Assembly (NCBI RefSeq): GCF_018390735.1
Contig: NZ_JAHBCL010000022.1
Location: 24,058 to 88,057 of the forward strand
Reading direction: 5' to 3'
Length of the DNA: 64,000 bases
DNA from: Fusibacter paucivorans
Lineage (GTDB): Bacteria; Bacillota; Clostridia; Peptostreptococcales; Acidaminobacteraceae
Both the position numbers and the translations under genes were made by a program. Of this stretch, positions 42,151 to 51,789 are shown piece by piece. The notes under the pieces were generated by a model. It was not told where the DNA came from. It was given only the letters and a program-made list of their open reading frames with translations, and did no database searches. Positions within the stretch are counted from its first letter, which is position 1, and the number at the start of each line of letters is the position of its first letter.

Positions 42151-45144
42151 CTATTGCATCAATCTGAGCACTTCAACCTCAGAACTAGCTTTTTTAAGGG
42201 ATTCAATCCACTTCTCGTCTCGGATTTTTTGATAAAATATTTCGATATAATCACCACATTGTTCGTCGATGGCAAATAAAAACACACAATCTGCCACTAA
42301 ACCTGCCGACCAGTACAGAGGATGTTCAAGTTTCGCCACGGCGATTCCAGGCTTAATGACTTCAGCATTATCGCCGTGTGGAATGGCAATACCAACATCC
42401 AGGCACGTGTCGCCAAGATTTTCACGTTTATAAACGCTGAGTAGAAAGCCTTCGGATACATAACCTGCTTCAACTAATTTGCCGGTTAGCAGGTCGATGA
42501 CTTCATTCTTTGAAGTTGCCTGTGGATTGCAAAGTGTGATATCGGGTCTTACGAGATCGGAAAGGCGCACTTTTAGCTGCGTTCGCTGTGACAGCAGATT
42601 GCTGAGCGCCAGTGTGCCATGACCTGTCATTACATAATCCAGTGAGAAAAAGGGAATGCCCGGCAAATCGGGGTTAATGGTGCCGACGATGGCTGTAATG
42701 TCGCGGGTTTTCTGGAGGGTATTGATGCGTTCTAAAAACTGATTTCGATCAAAGAGCCCCAGCTCGATCATTTCAATATTGCCCTTGATTCCCGGAAAGG
42801 ACGTTTCCAGGACATTTCTGATATTTCGTGCATTTCCCTCGCCGGTAATGCAGAGCGTGATCAGTACAGGGGGCTTTCCTGTAAAATCGCCTTCCGGGAC
42901 GTGAATACCATATGACCGTCCTGCTTCCAAAGCTTGTGCCAGCGCATCCACCGAATAATCCTCACCAAGATTGGCTCGCCTGAGGGCATCGAGTACCATC
43001 AGTGTATCAGCTCTTGCAACACAGCGGACTTTAATGCCCGTGCGTTCTGTGATTTTCTGACCAAAAGAAACCAGTGACCCCATGTCGACGAGTAGAATAC
43101 AGCCTTGTCCTTCGTCAATGCTGACGACGACATTACAGACGCGCTCAAAGGCACTGTCAACGCTTTCGTCCAGCTCCATGGAGATCCCCACGGCATTATT
43201 GACATCCAACATGCGGTTGGCGACATCTGCCATTGCCTTGCCCACTTGACCGTGCGTCAGAACGATGACGCGAATGCGTCCGCCCGTCTTGCCGGAAGAA
43301 TAGGCTTTCAGATACATTGCGACGATGGCGGCTTCTTCTCCGGGAATGGTTAAGTTGAGTTCGTTGGAAATCTGTTTGATCATGAGTACTGCTGCCGCAT
43401 ATTCTGAAGGAAAGTTTTTGGCCGTTTGGGCTAATTCTGTATTCCGAAGATAACTACCCATGGCAAGTGATTTGACAACGGCATCGAGATGTACCGCTAA
43501 AATACTTCGAATATTAGCATCGAGCCTTGGGAACTGCGGTTTGATAAAAGTAAGTGCATGATCTACAGTGGTAATGGTTTGGGCATCGACAATCGAATCC
43601 CATACATTTTCCTTTGAAGGATTTGGAACATCGACATACCGTGACTGCAAGGCGCGGAGGTGAGCGTCAATCTGTACTTTGACCGCATCCATTCGCGTTT
43701 CATCATCAGCGCTTAAGTGAACTGCCTCATTGAGAGCCGTCTGAATCACCTCGTAAATAGTCGGTGGTTCTTCAGTCATCAAGGTATCAGCACCATCATG
43801 GACTGAACCGTTCATCACATCGTGGGCGCTTTCGGGATCAAAGATGATCTCTCTGGTATAATGGTTGAGCTTTCCGACATCACCGCCGATTTGATTCATA
43901 TCCGGTTTCATCTTCTCCAGCAATGCGGGTGTGATATTGACTTCATCACTTTGCTGAACCATACGTGCGAGGAAACCTTCGGCGCAGGCTACCTGAATAT
44001 CGCCCTTCATCTGTCCAACATTGCCGGGGCACTGATAAGTCAAGAGAATCCTAACGGCCTCTGCTTTAACGACGATCTTCTGATTCAATTTTCGCATTTC
44101 TTCGTAGAAAAAATGCCGCAGGAACGTATAGCGTTCTTTTAACGGGCGTTCGGATAGAGGCGGTATGGTAATGACCATTGGCATTCGACGTCTAAAAGTC
44201 AGCAGCAGTGATGATTCCGGCGGTTTTGTCGTTGCGGCAATGACCCTGACGTCGACACGTCTGACAGAACCGGAATCGCCCAGTCGTCTAAATTCTCCTT
44301 TATCGAGTAGATAGAACAGAAGCTCCTGCCCTTCACTGGGAAGACGATGGACTTCATCTAGAAATAAGATGCCGCCATCTGCTGTTTCAACTAGTCCCTT
44401 TTTATCTTCCGCAGCCCCGCTGAAAGCACCTTTGACATGACCGAAGAGCTGACTCATCAAGAGCTGTGGATTATCGGCGTAATCTGCACAGTTGAAAGCG
44501 ATAAAAGGTGCCTCTTGTTTTAAGATACTATTTTGAACGCCAAAGCGGTACATGGCTTCAGCGAGATAAGTTTTTCCTGTTCCGGAGGGACCGATGATCA
44601 GAGTGCTGAGCCCCTTTGGCGGATAGGCCATTGCGGCCTTTGCCTGATTAACCTGCGTCAGCAGTCCGCCTTCGCGGCCGATGATGCTGTCAAATCCCTC
44701 GTCGAACGGCGCTTTTGTCAGGGTTTGCATTGGTTGTATCGGTGACGGTATTTGATGGTTGTCTATTGATGGCGCTTTGCCAGCAGAGGGCGAAACGATG
44801 GCTTTGCCTACAATTAGTTTTTCTCTCTCGGCACATGTACTGAGATTGCCGTCGATGATTTCATCGCGTACAATTTTAACTAAATAGCGTGAAATGGAAT
44901 AACCCTCTTGTTGGAGTACTGTTGTTAAGTGGCGAACAGATTGATCGGGATCTTCTTTGAGCAACGGGATACAGGCTGCAATCAACTGTGCTTTTAATCG
45001 TTCTCTTGAATCTGGAATGCCAAGTGACATTCGCAGTTCAATCACGCGCTCTCTGCGAAGTGCCAGAAGCTGCGCCAAATTTTCGTCCGTATAGGGCTGC
45101 TTGGGATTTTCTTCTGCCAAAATGCGTTTCAGCTGCTCAACCAT
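42151..45144 (-). CDS. LevR-like sigma-54 activator with PTS regulatory domains
   Basis: 997 residues. N-terminal helical DNA-binding part 1-100. AAA+ domain about 150-400 with Walker A GPSGTGKT (185-192), GAFSGA (239-244) and Walker B GGILFLDE (257-264). PRD-like region about 500-615. EIIA-Man-like domain 622-735 with His631 (LTHGQVG). EIIB-like segment with Cys765 (LCITGEG). C-terminal EIIA-Fru domain about 860-997 with His923 (AIPHGDN). PTS components presumably phosphorylate these His/Cys sites to tell the activator whether substrate is present. Directly downstream lies the sigma-54 promoter it should serve. It starts eight bases after the lactonase gene. Confidence 0.93.
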   Translation of the reverse strand: MVEQLKRILAEENPKQPYTDENLAQLLALRRERVIELRMSLGIPDSRERLKAQLIAACIPLLKEDPDQSVRHLTTVLQQEGYSISRYLVKIVRDEIIDGNLSTCAEREKLIVGKAIVSPSAGKAPSIDNHQIPSPIQPMQTLTKAPFDEGFDSIIGREGGLLTQVNQAKAAMAYPPKGLSTLIIGPSGTGKTYLAEAMYRFGVQNSILKQEAPFIAFNCADYADNPQLLMSQLFGHVKGAFSGAAEDKKGLVETADGGILFLDEVHRLPSEGQELLFYLLDKGEFRRLGDSGSVRRVDVRVIAATTKPPESSLLLTFRRRMPMVITIPPLSERPLKERYTFLRHFFYEEMRKLNQKIVVKAEAVRILLTYQCPGNVGQMKGDIQVACAEGFLARMVQQSDEVNITPALLEKMKPDMNQIGGDVGKLNHYTREIIFDPESAHDVMNGSVHDGADTLMTEEPPTIYEVIQTALNEAVHLSADDETRMDAVKVQIDAHLRALQSRYVDVPNPSKENVWDSIVDAQTITTVDHALTFIKPQFPRLDANIRSILAVHLDAVVKSLAMGSYLRNTELAQTAKNFPSEYAAAVLMIKQISNELNLTIPGEEAAIVAMYLKAYSSGKTGGRIRVIVLTHGQVGKAMADVANRMLDVNNAVGISMELDESVDSAFERVCNVVVSIDEGQGCILLVDMGSLVSFGQKITERTGIKVRCVARADTLMVLDALRRANLGEDYSVDALAQALEAGRSYGIHVPEGDFTGKPPVLITLCITGEGNARNIRNVLETSFPGIKGNIEMIELGLFDRNQFLERINTLQKTRDITAIVGTINPDLPGIPFFSLDYVMTGHGTLALSNLLSQRTQLKVRLSDLVRPDITLCNPQATSKNEVIDLLTGKLVEAGYVSEGFLLSVYKRENLGDTCLDVGIAIPHGDNAEVIKPGIAVAKLEHPLYWSAGLVADCVFLFAIDEQCGDYIEIFYQKIRDEKWIESLKKASSEVEVLRLMQ

Positions 45145-45152
45145 TGAACCTC

Positions 45153-46070
45153 CTACTTACCTGAAAAAAAGCGCATTGGATTATAAACGGTCATCATTTC
45201 GAAATCCGTTAGTGAGATTCTTTCGAGTAACGCTTTTTTCAGATCTGTCAAAATATATTGAAAACCCGGTGTACCGCCATAGGCGGGCAAGTAATTCTTC
45301 TTGCCCATGTCACCGGATAAAAAGACTTGTTTGCCGTAGCCGCGTGCAAATAATGATGCAATCATTTCAACTCTGAATGCATCACGATTATCGAGCTCTC
45401 GACCGATATGATCGATGAGTATGTTGACGCCCATATCACAGAGCCGGCATGCATAATCAATATCTAGGCTGCTGTCGATATGTCCTAGGAGAACATGCTT
45501 CGGGTCGACATCATGCGCTATAAAGGCACGCACTTGTTCAATACCCATTGTACCGCGATCACAGTGTGTGCTGATGGGGATGCCGGTTTCGAGATGAACT
45601 CTTGAAACGGCTTCAATGGCGCGGTATTCTTCCGGTTCAATGTGGTTTAAACTCGTTCCGGCCTTGATGACGCCTGGCAAAACAGTCGTGTCATCCATGC
45701 CGTTTTGGACGTCGTTCAGTAAAACTTCATAGAGCGTCTGATTGGATTCGTCAGCAAACCAAGGCGGCATAAAAAGCTTTTTATGATACCCTGTACAGGC
45801 GATGACGTGTACATCCGTGCGTTCGGAAATCGCTAAATAACCTTTGATATTTCGACCGTAGTGAAGCGGTGTCATTTCAACAATGGTTTGTCCGCCTTGC
45901 GCTTTAAAGGACTGTACTTCTGCTGTCGTCGCTTCGAGATCATCGAGTGTATAATCTGTGTATTTAGCATCTTGCAGCTGCGGTTTTACGAGTAAGTGTT
46001 CGTGTGCGTAGGTAATGCCGAGTGCTTCTGGTTTGACAGTGCCTTGGACTGTCATCGGATAATTTTTCAT
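45153..46070 (-). CDS. phosphotriesterase-family lactonase
   Basis: About 305 residues, amidohydrolase TIM barrel (php/PLL group). Metal-site residues: HEH in TYAHEHLL, the carboxylated Lys in PGVIKAGTS, His in STHCDRG and LLGHIDSS, and Asp in LSGDMGK. Homologues in mycoplasmas and streptococci hydrolyse phosphorylated aldonolactones. In this PTS/aldonate cluster, that activity would open a lactone before dehydration. ATG 46070 has GAGAGG upstream; the family does not usually extend to the upstream TTG at 46091. Likely co-transcribed with the activator. Confidence 0.87.
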   Translation of the reverse strand: MKNYPMTVQGTVKPEALGITYAHEHLLVKPQLQDAKYTDYTLDDLEATTAEVQSFKAQGGQTIVEMTPLHYGRNIKGYLAISERTDVHVIACTGYHKKLFMPPWFADESNQTLYEVLLNDVQNGMDDTTVLPGVIKAGTSLNHIEPEEYRAIEAVSRVHLETGIPISTHCDRGTMGIEQVRAFIAHDVDPKHVLLGHIDSSLDIDYACRLCDMGVNILIDHIGRELDNRDAFRVEMIASLFARGYGKQVFLSGDMGKKNYLPAYGGTPGFQYILTDLKKALLERISLTDFEMMTVYNPMRFFSGK

Positions 46071-46159
46071 AATGGGCCTCTCTTCTCTCAAATGTGCTAG
46101 TCATTTGCGGTATTTGTCCAATTGGCCTTGTCATTGAAAATTTGTTTATGGTTATTCAC

Positions 46160-46188
46160 ATTATATATCAAAGTGACGTGCAAAACAA
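46160..46188 (-). promoter_or_regulatory. sigma-A promoter of lactonase-activator operon
   Basis: Minus strand: TTGTTT (46188-46183), 17 bases, TATAAT (46165-46160). The rest of the gap (46189-46398) holds nothing I can name. Confidence 0.6.
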
Positions 46189-46398
46189 AGGAAGAATATT
46201 GGTTGGTCAAAAGATACTGTGACGGTTGGAAGTGCTGTATTTGCGATGACATCAATAAGGATAGTGCATGAGAAAAGCTTGAAATATCATCTTATTTATG
46301 GTTAAATGTTTGCAAATAAATTTGAAATGATCATCAGGCGATTAATCGTCAACAGCATATCAACTGCACAGTTTGGCGATGGCAAGAAAGGAGAGGCG

Positions 46399-47463
46399 AT
46401 GCTTCCTAAAATAGAACTTCACTGTCATTTGGATGGGAGTTTAAGATTCGAGACAGTGCGTGACCTGCTCGAATTATTAATGACTGATACATTGAAAGAT
46501 TCATTGACGCCTATATTGAACGGTCTATCGACCGATACTGTGATCGAGGATGATGAGAGGGCGTGGGTACGTGAATTACTTGCGGATGATGAATTGCTGA
46601 GGCAACATCTTTCAGCACCAGTACCGTGTTTATCGCTCGACATGTATTTGAAATGCTTTAAGATTCCAATGATGGTACTTCAGAATGAAATGGCGCTTGA
46701 GCGCGTTGCTTATGAACTCATGGAGGATGCATGGGAGGACGGCGTCAAATATATTGAAATACGCTTTGCCCCACAGCTTCACACGGCGCGAGGTTTATCC
46801 CTTGAGGCGATCATCGGTGCGGTACTGGCTGGAATTGAACGTGGAGAACGGACATATGACATCCGTGGTCGGCTCATTTTAGGTTACCTTCGCAATACAA
46901 ATCCAGACGGCATCTATGATGTAATTCGGGCGGGAGTGCCGTTTTTGCATAAAGGGGTTGTTGCTGTTGATCTCTGCGGCGGCGAACATGATTTGTTCTC
47001 CAGCCGATTTGAGGCGGCATTTACCTATGCGCGTGAAAAGGGATACCACATTACAGTCCATGCAGGTGAGACGGGAATCTTGGGCAATATTAAGGAAGCC
47101 ATAGAAATATTGAAAGCCGAGCGCATTGGGCACGGAACGGCGCTTATACAATCGCCGGCGCTGTATACTGCCATCAAGGCAAGCGGTGTGACGCTTGAAT
47201 GCTGTCCAACGAGCAATCTTCAAACGAAGGCCGTAACAGCTATTGAAAATCATCCGATCGATAGTTTTAGAGAAGCAGGCATTGCGGTGACGCTAAATAC
47301 TGACAATCGAACGGTTTCACAGACGACGATGACGCGAGAATGGCAGCTGACAGCGGGTGCTTTTGCGTGGGATGAAGCCGCTTGCCGTGCCATAACGCTA
47401 CAAACCATTGATGCGATTTTTGCCGAAGAAGCGGTTAAAGTGTGGCTGCGGGAAATGCTTTGA
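46399..47463 (+). CDS. add: adenosine deaminase
   Basis: 354 residues. Zinc ligands and catalytic residues: ELHCHLDGSLR (HxH), VHAGETG (His and catalytic Glu), ERIGHGTAL (His) and LNTDNRTVS (Asp pair). Converts adenosine to inosine in purine salvage. The ATG at 46399 follows AAAGGAG; the frame is open to 46306 but without a site there. A terminator follows directly. Confidence 0.94.
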   Translation: MLPKIELHCHLDGSLRFETVRDLLELLMTDTLKDSLTPILNGLSTDTVIEDDERAWVRELLADDELLRQHLSAPVPCLSLDMYLKCFKIPMMVLQNEMALERVAYELMEDAWEDGVKYIEIRFAPQLHTARGLSLEAIIGAVLAGIERGERTYDIRGRLILGYLRNTNPDGIYDVIRAGVPFLHKGVVAVDLCGGEHDLFSSRFEAAFTYAREKGYHITVHAGETGILGNIKEAIEILKAERIGHGTALIQSPALYTAIKASGVTLECCPTSNLQTKAVTAIENHPIDSFREAGIAVTLNTDNRTVSQTTMTREWQLTAGAFAWDEAACRAITLQTIDAIFAEEAVKVWLREML

Positions 47464-47468
47464 ATAAA

Positions 47469-47507
47469 AAAGCCCAGCATTTATTGAAATGCAGGGCTTT
47501 GCTTTTT
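47469..47507. terminator. terminator after add
   Basis: AAAGCCC-A-GCATTT pairs with AAATGC-A-GGGCTTT (47469-47500, loop ATTG), followed by a T-run. It lies six bases after the stop. Confidence 0.85.
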
Positions 47508-47595
47508 TCGTATTCACATCATGACTCGGATCAAGAGGCGACAAAGATCAAGCGGGCTAGAAATCCAAGGAGATACAGATCAAATCGGATACGGA

Positions 47596-48633
47596 TCAAG
47601 GCAAGTGATAAATGGCGCCGCCAATAAGGCGATCACCTTGATAACAGACGATCCCTTGACCGGGTGCAATCGCTCTGACGGAAGTTTTAAAGGATAATTG
47701 AACAATGTCGTCGCCGCATCTCAAAAGTTCAGCATCGTAAAATGGCGACCATTGGCTGGTTTTGATGCGTACAGCCATCTGCTCAGGGGCTGTGGGCGAG
47801 ATAAAATGAAAATGGGTAAGGATGAGGGTCTCTTGATAGAGATCTTTTTCTTCGCCCAAAATGACTTGGTTTTCAATTGCATTAATACCTGTGACGACAT
47901 AACGTCCGGAAAGTGCAGGATTGAGCTTTCGCTTTTGACCGATGGTATAATTTGCCGTACCAAGGTGACGACCGAGACGCTTTCCATATTTATCGACAAA
48001 AAAGCCGATTTCACTGGCGCGGCTTTGCTGCGCTTTTAAAAAATGGGTTTGCTTGCCGTGTTCGATAAAGCAGATCCCCTGACTGTCTCGTTTTTCAGCC
48101 TTTCTTGCGTCATGGGCGGCATAGGTGCGCCGGAGTTCCGTTTTAGAAACAATTTTGCCTAGAGGCAGTATAAGCTGTGCGAGTTGTTCCTGTGTCAGGT
48201 GAAAGAGATTATAGCTTTGATCTTTTGCGGTGTTGACAGCGCGCTCAACAGCGTATTCGCCGAGGTTGGAATCGTAAACGATCTGTGCATAATGTCCTGT
48301 TGCAAACTTTTCCGCACCGTGCTTGCGTGCAAAATCCAGAAGCAGTCCGTATTTAAGCTTTTGATTGCAGATGAGGCATGGATTTGGCGTTTCTCCGGCT
48401 TCATAGGCATGAATAAAAGCATTGATGACTTCCTTTTTAAAGGCATCGTGCAAAGGAAGAACGGTGTGCGTAATACCAAGCTGGTCGGCCACCTCCGAAG
48501 CGGATTCGATTTCAGCTGTTTGATGGTCGAAGAGCGACATGGTAATCCCCATGACATCGTGTCCGGCTTTTTTTAGTTGCAATGCAGTGGCGGCACTGTC
48601 GATGCCGCCGCTTAATCCCACGGCAATTTTCAT
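47596..48633 (-). CDS. mnmA: tRNA-specific 2-thiouridylase (MnmA family)
   Basis: 345 residues. PP-loop SGGIDS (8-13); catalytic Cys in NPCLICN (Cys89, with an extra Cys86); KDQSYNLF; second catalytic Cys188 in DSQGICFI; C-terminal beta-barrel with YTIGQKRKL and VRAIAPGQGIVCY. MnmA uses ATP and persulfide to thiolate U34 of tRNA-Glu, -Gln and -Lys. It is somewhat shorter than usual (about 360). GLSGGIDSAA deviates slightly from the common MSGGVDSS, so it could be a paralogue. Starts ATG 48633. Confidence 0.9.
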   Translation of the reverse strand: MKIAVGLSGGIDSAATALQLKKAGHDVMGITMSLFDHQTAEIESASEVADQLGITHTVLPLHDAFKKEVINAFIHAYEAGETPNPCLICNQKLKYGLLLDFARKHGAEKFATGHYAQIVYDSNLGEYAVERAVNTAKDQSYNLFHLTQEQLAQLILPLGKIVSKTELRRTYAAHDARKAEKRDSQGICFIEHGKQTHFLKAQQSRASEIGFFVDKYGKRLGRHLGTANYTIGQKRKLNPALSGRYVVTGINAIENQVILGEEKDLYQETLILTHFHFISPTAPEQMAVRIKTSQWSPFYDAELLRCGDDIVQLSFKTSVRAIAPGQGIVCYQGDRLIGGAIYHLP

Positions 48634-48749
48634 CGAAAACCTTCTTAATGATTAATAGAAAAATGTATTGAATAACAGTGATCAAACAGCGGTAATGAAG
48701 AAAGGCAATTTTCTTAAAAAATTATTATTTGATCGTATGGCAAGAATTG

Positions 48750-48790
48750 AAAACCCAGCGCGTCGTATGTTGTATACGGCAATGCTGGGC
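48750..48790 (-). terminator. terminator of degV gene
   Basis: Minus strand: GCCCAGC/GCTGGG outer stem (48790-48754) with inner CGTAT/ATACG, followed by TTTT. Confidence 0.65.
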
Positions 48791-48802
48791 ATCGTGGTCT
48801 AA

Positions 48803-49684
48803 TTAAGATAATGTGCGGTCGTCGCCAAGAAAGGCAATGGCGATCATATCAGGGCCGACATGAGAAGCAATGGTCATCGAAAGTTCAGAAACGATGACAT
48901 TGGGGATATTTCCCTGTTCTTCGATTAATTCTTTTAACAGCAGGACGTCATCTAAACAATTGCCATGACCAATCAGAATGGCTTTGGCTTCTTGACGGTC
49001 AAGATGTTTTTCGAGTTTCTGCGCCAGAAGCGAAATTGATTTTTTTCGGCCTCTCACATTGCTGTATGGCTTTAGAACGCCAAACTGATCTACAGTAAGT
49101 GTCGGTTTTACATTCAGCACATTGCCGACGAGTGCCGTCGTTGCAGAAATGCGACCGCCGTTTTTTAAATAGTTCAAGTCGTTGACGCCAAACCAGTGAT
49201 GGCATTTGAGTTTATAAGATTCGATCCATTCGATAAGTGCGTCAAATGACATGCCCGCTTCGGCGCGCATCAGTGCTTCAACGGCAAGAACCCCTTGGCC
49301 GATGCTGGCGCTGAGCGTATCGACGACTTCGATACGTGCATTTGGAAATTGTTCAAGAATTAGATTTTTTGCAATGACGGCGCTATTGAAAGTGCCGCTC
49401 ATGCCGGAAGAGAAGCCGAGATAGACAACTTCAAAACCAGCTGCTATATATTCTTTAAACAGCATCTCAAAGCGATAGGCGTTGATCTGAGAGGTGTTTG
49501 GCATTTTCCCCTGACGCAGAATATTGTAAAATGCTTTATGGCTGTAGGTTTTACCTAAATCATCAATGCGCGTTTCATCATCAAATTGGATGGGCATTCC
49601 GATAACATGAAGGCGGTCGGCATTGGCTTCAACGAAATCAAGCGGCAAATCGCAGCAAGAATCTGTGATAATCTTTATGGACAT
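48803..49684 (-). CDS. DegV family fatty-acid-binding protein
   Basis: 293 residues. IITDSCCDLP at the N-terminus, TSQI near residue 65, SSGMSGTFNSA near 95 and LNYLKNGGRIS near 168 are family signatures. DegV/FakB proteins bind a fatty acid and present it to the kinase FakA; which FakA partner applies is not visible here. Starts ATG 49684, with GGAGG upstream. Minus-strand promoter at 49769-49796. Confidence 0.93.
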   Translation of the reverse strand: MSIKIITDSCCDLPLDFVEANADRLHVIGMPIQFDDETRIDDLGKTYSHKAFYNILRQGKMPNTSQINAYRFEMLFKEYIAAGFEVVYLGFSSGMSGTFNSAVIAKNLILEQFPNARIEVVDTLSASIGQGVLAVEALMRAEAGMSFDALIEWIESYKLKCHHWFGVNDLNYLKNGGRISATTALVGNVLNVKPTLTVDQFGVLKPYSNVRGRKKSISLLAQKLEKHLDRQEAKAILIGHGNCLDDVLLLKELIEEQGNIPNVIVSELSMTIASHVGPDMIAIAFLGDDRTLS

Positions 49685-49768
49685 TTAATCCCTCCCCACT
49701 TTGATTTAAAAACTGATATCATTTCAAATGTTTGAAAGATGATTATCTCACGAATAAAAGGGCATCTA

Positions 49769-49796
49769 ATCATAAATACCCCTTGAAAGCATCCAA
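49769..49796 (-). promoter_or_regulatory. sigma-A promoter of degV gene
   Basis: Minus strand: TTGGAT (49796-49791), 16 bases, TATGAT (49774-49769). Upstream to 49985, the plus-strand region before the FAD gene has a small inverted repeat GTTAACCC/GGGTATAAC (about 49922-49950) but no clear promoter. Confidence 0.6.
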
Positions 49797-49985
49797 TACT
49801 AAATATACCACATTCCCATTATAACTGAAATAACAATTTAGCGCCACATGGATTATTCGTGTGAACAGCAGATCATTTCGAAGAATGTTCCTGTTAAATG
49901 ACTATATTCATTTAATCCGGCGTTAACCCTTTCGTTTTTAGGGTATAAACTTCATGATTTAGATCGAATGAGGAGGGTATGAAGC

Positions 49986-51425
49986 TTGTTGGATATTGTC
50001 ATTATAGGTGGCGGTGTCGTTGGGTGCGCCATCGCTAGAACATTATCAAAATATGATGTTGACATTGCACTGGTTGAACGCGAAAAAGATGTGTCGCTTG
50101 GCGCCTCAAAAGCAAACAGCGGCATTGTACACGGTGGCTATGCTGGGAAATACGGCACTCAGAAAGGCAAATTCTGTATCCGCGGCAATGCAATGTACCC
50201 GCAGCTTGAAAAGGAGCTGAATTTTGGCTTCAATCCCATTGGCGGCGTGATGCTCGCCTTTGAACCAGAGGATTTTGAAGTCATTGAGAAACAAATTGAA
50301 AATGGCAAAAAAGTCGGTCAAAACGACATGGTTCGCATGTCGAGGGATGCCATGCTGACCATGCTGCCACATGTTAATCCAGCTATTTTAGGCGGCGTTT
50401 ATATTCCGAGTATCGGTATTGCGTCGCCTTATGAATTAACCATTGCACTGGCTGAAAATGCTATGGCAAACGGTGTTGCATTTCACCTTGGTCAAACAGT
50501 GACTGGGCTAAAGCGCAACGAGGTTGGCGGCTTTGATGTTATGACAGATCATGGTATGCTGCAAACAAAGGTGGTCATCAATGCCGCCGGCAGATATAGT
50601 GGTCAAATCGCAGCCATGGTCGACGATGAAATTATGATTAAGCCGCGGAAAGGTCAGTATATTTTACTGGGGAAAGATCAAGCGCATTTAGCGTCCAAAG
50701 TTATTTTTCAGACACCTGGACCAAAGGGAAAAGGTATCTTGGTAACGCCAACAGTACGCGGTAATTTAATGATTGGTCCAGATGCTGAAGATTTGATGCA
50801 GGATGTGAATACGGACACAACTGTTGAAAACCTGACAGCAATTGTGGAGAAGGCAAGGCAGTCTGTACCGGCTTTTGATCTGCGCCGTTCACTGACGACT
50901 TTTTCAGGTGTACGTGCGATTGCAGCAGATGGTGATTTTATCGTAGAGCGCAGTGCGTGTGAAGGCGTCTATCATGCTGCCGGGATTGATTCGCCAGGAT
51001 TTACAAGTTCACCGGCGATTGCGGCTTATATGGCAGAATTGCTTTTGGAAGATGGTATTATCCAGCGGGAAAAAGAAGCGTGGTCGCCTGAACGCCGTGG
51101 TATCGTCATTCCCAAGGCGTCTGACTTTAAAGGTGATTTAGAAAGTGATGATCCTGAAAAGCATATTATTTGCAGATGTGAACGCGTCACTGAAGCTGAA
51201 ATAGTCGACGCCATGTCTCGGGGCATTTTGCTCGACAGTACTGATGCGATTAAGAGGCGAACCAGAGCGGGTATGGGCAATTGTCAGGGACAATTTTGCG
51301 GTTCTAGGGTCAAGGCCTTGATGGCAGAGACACTGGGGGTAGATCCGGAACAAATATCAAGGCGAACGGAGACGGCACCGCCACCTCAACGCGTTGATAT
51401 TCAAACGATTCGAAAGATGAAATAA
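49986..51425 (+). CDS. GlpA-like FAD oxidoreductase with [2Fe-2S] BFD domain
   Basis: 479 residues, TTG start with AGGAGGG eight bases before. FAD-binding Rossmann IVIIGGGVVGCAIA at 4-17; DAO fold to about 365; then a BFD-like cluster domain with Cys in IICRCERVT and GNCQGQFCG (four Cys). Domain order matches anaerobic glycerol-3-phosphate dehydrogenase GlpA and L-2-hydroxyglutarate-oxidase-like proteins. In many Clostridia it is followed by a second FAD protein and a DUF1667 protein, both absent here. Substrate is therefore uncertain. Confidence 0.87.
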   Translation: MLDIVIIGGGVVGCAIARTLSKYDVDIALVEREKDVSLGASKANSGIVHGGYAGKYGTQKGKFCIRGNAMYPQLEKELNFGFNPIGGVMLAFEPEDFEVIEKQIENGKKVGQNDMVRMSRDAMLTMLPHVNPAILGGVYIPSIGIASPYELTIALAENAMANGVAFHLGQTVTGLKRNEVGGFDVMTDHGMLQTKVVINAAGRYSGQIAAMVDDEIMIKPRKGQYILLGKDQAHLASKVIFQTPGPKGKGILVTPTVRGNLMIGPDAEDLMQDVNTDTTVENLTAIVEKARQSVPAFDLRRSLTTFSGVRAIAADGDFIVERSACEGVYHAAGIDSPGFTSSPAIAAYMAELLLEDGIIQREKEAWSPERRGIVIPKASDFKGDLESDDPEKHIICRCERVTEAEIVDAMSRGILLDSTDAIKRRTRAGMGNCQGQFCGSRVKALMAETLGVDPEQISRRTETAPPPQRVDIQTIRKMK

Positions 51426-51481
51426 ATGCTGAAAATGAAATAATAAATCGGAGGACTGTCTAGAGAAAAGAGGCGAGCAAA

Positions 51482-51769
51482 ATGGATCAAGCGCAATTGA
51501 AGCAGATGATGGAAGATCTCAAGTTGTTTTTTAAAGCGGCATTTGATATGGGCGAACGTTCCACGAATATTATTCGAAAAGAAGCAATGGATGAACTGGA
51601 TAATTTTATGCTGCTTTGCTATGGTGATTTGTTGGGGATTCCTATTCCGACTTCCTATTATACGCTGGAACTTCTGCCTTATATTGCAGAAGATTTGGAG
51701 GGTTGGGAAAGACGCATTTTAAATCGTAAGAGCGTTGTAAACGATCGATGGGGCGATTTTTGCTGTTAG
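51482..51769 (+). CDS. hypothetical small protein upstream of ArsA-like ATPase
   Basis: 95 residues, predicted helical and acidic (MEDLKLFFKAAFDMGERSTNIIRKEAMDELDNFM), ending in Asp-Phe-Cys-Cys. No transmembrane segment. It lies 57 bases after the FAD gene and 20 bases before the ATPase gene; the site is GAGG-like and weak. I know no family. Position suggests it works with the ATPase. Confidence 0.6.
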   Translation: MDQAQLKQMMEDLKLFFKAAFDMGERSTNIIRKEAMDELDNFMLLCYGDLLGIPIPTSYYTLELLPYIAEDLEGWERRILNRKSVVNDRWGDFCC

Positions 51770-51789
51770 TCGGAAGGGAGGCTTTTCGA

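Noticed and set aside
47521..47610. Four loosely spaced GATCAA copies after add
   Set aside because: Irregular spacing and short unit; not distinguishable from chance.
49922..49950. GTTAACCC/GGGTATAAC repeat before the FAD gene as an operator
   Set aside because: Imperfect, and the associated promoter spacing (15 bases) is poor.
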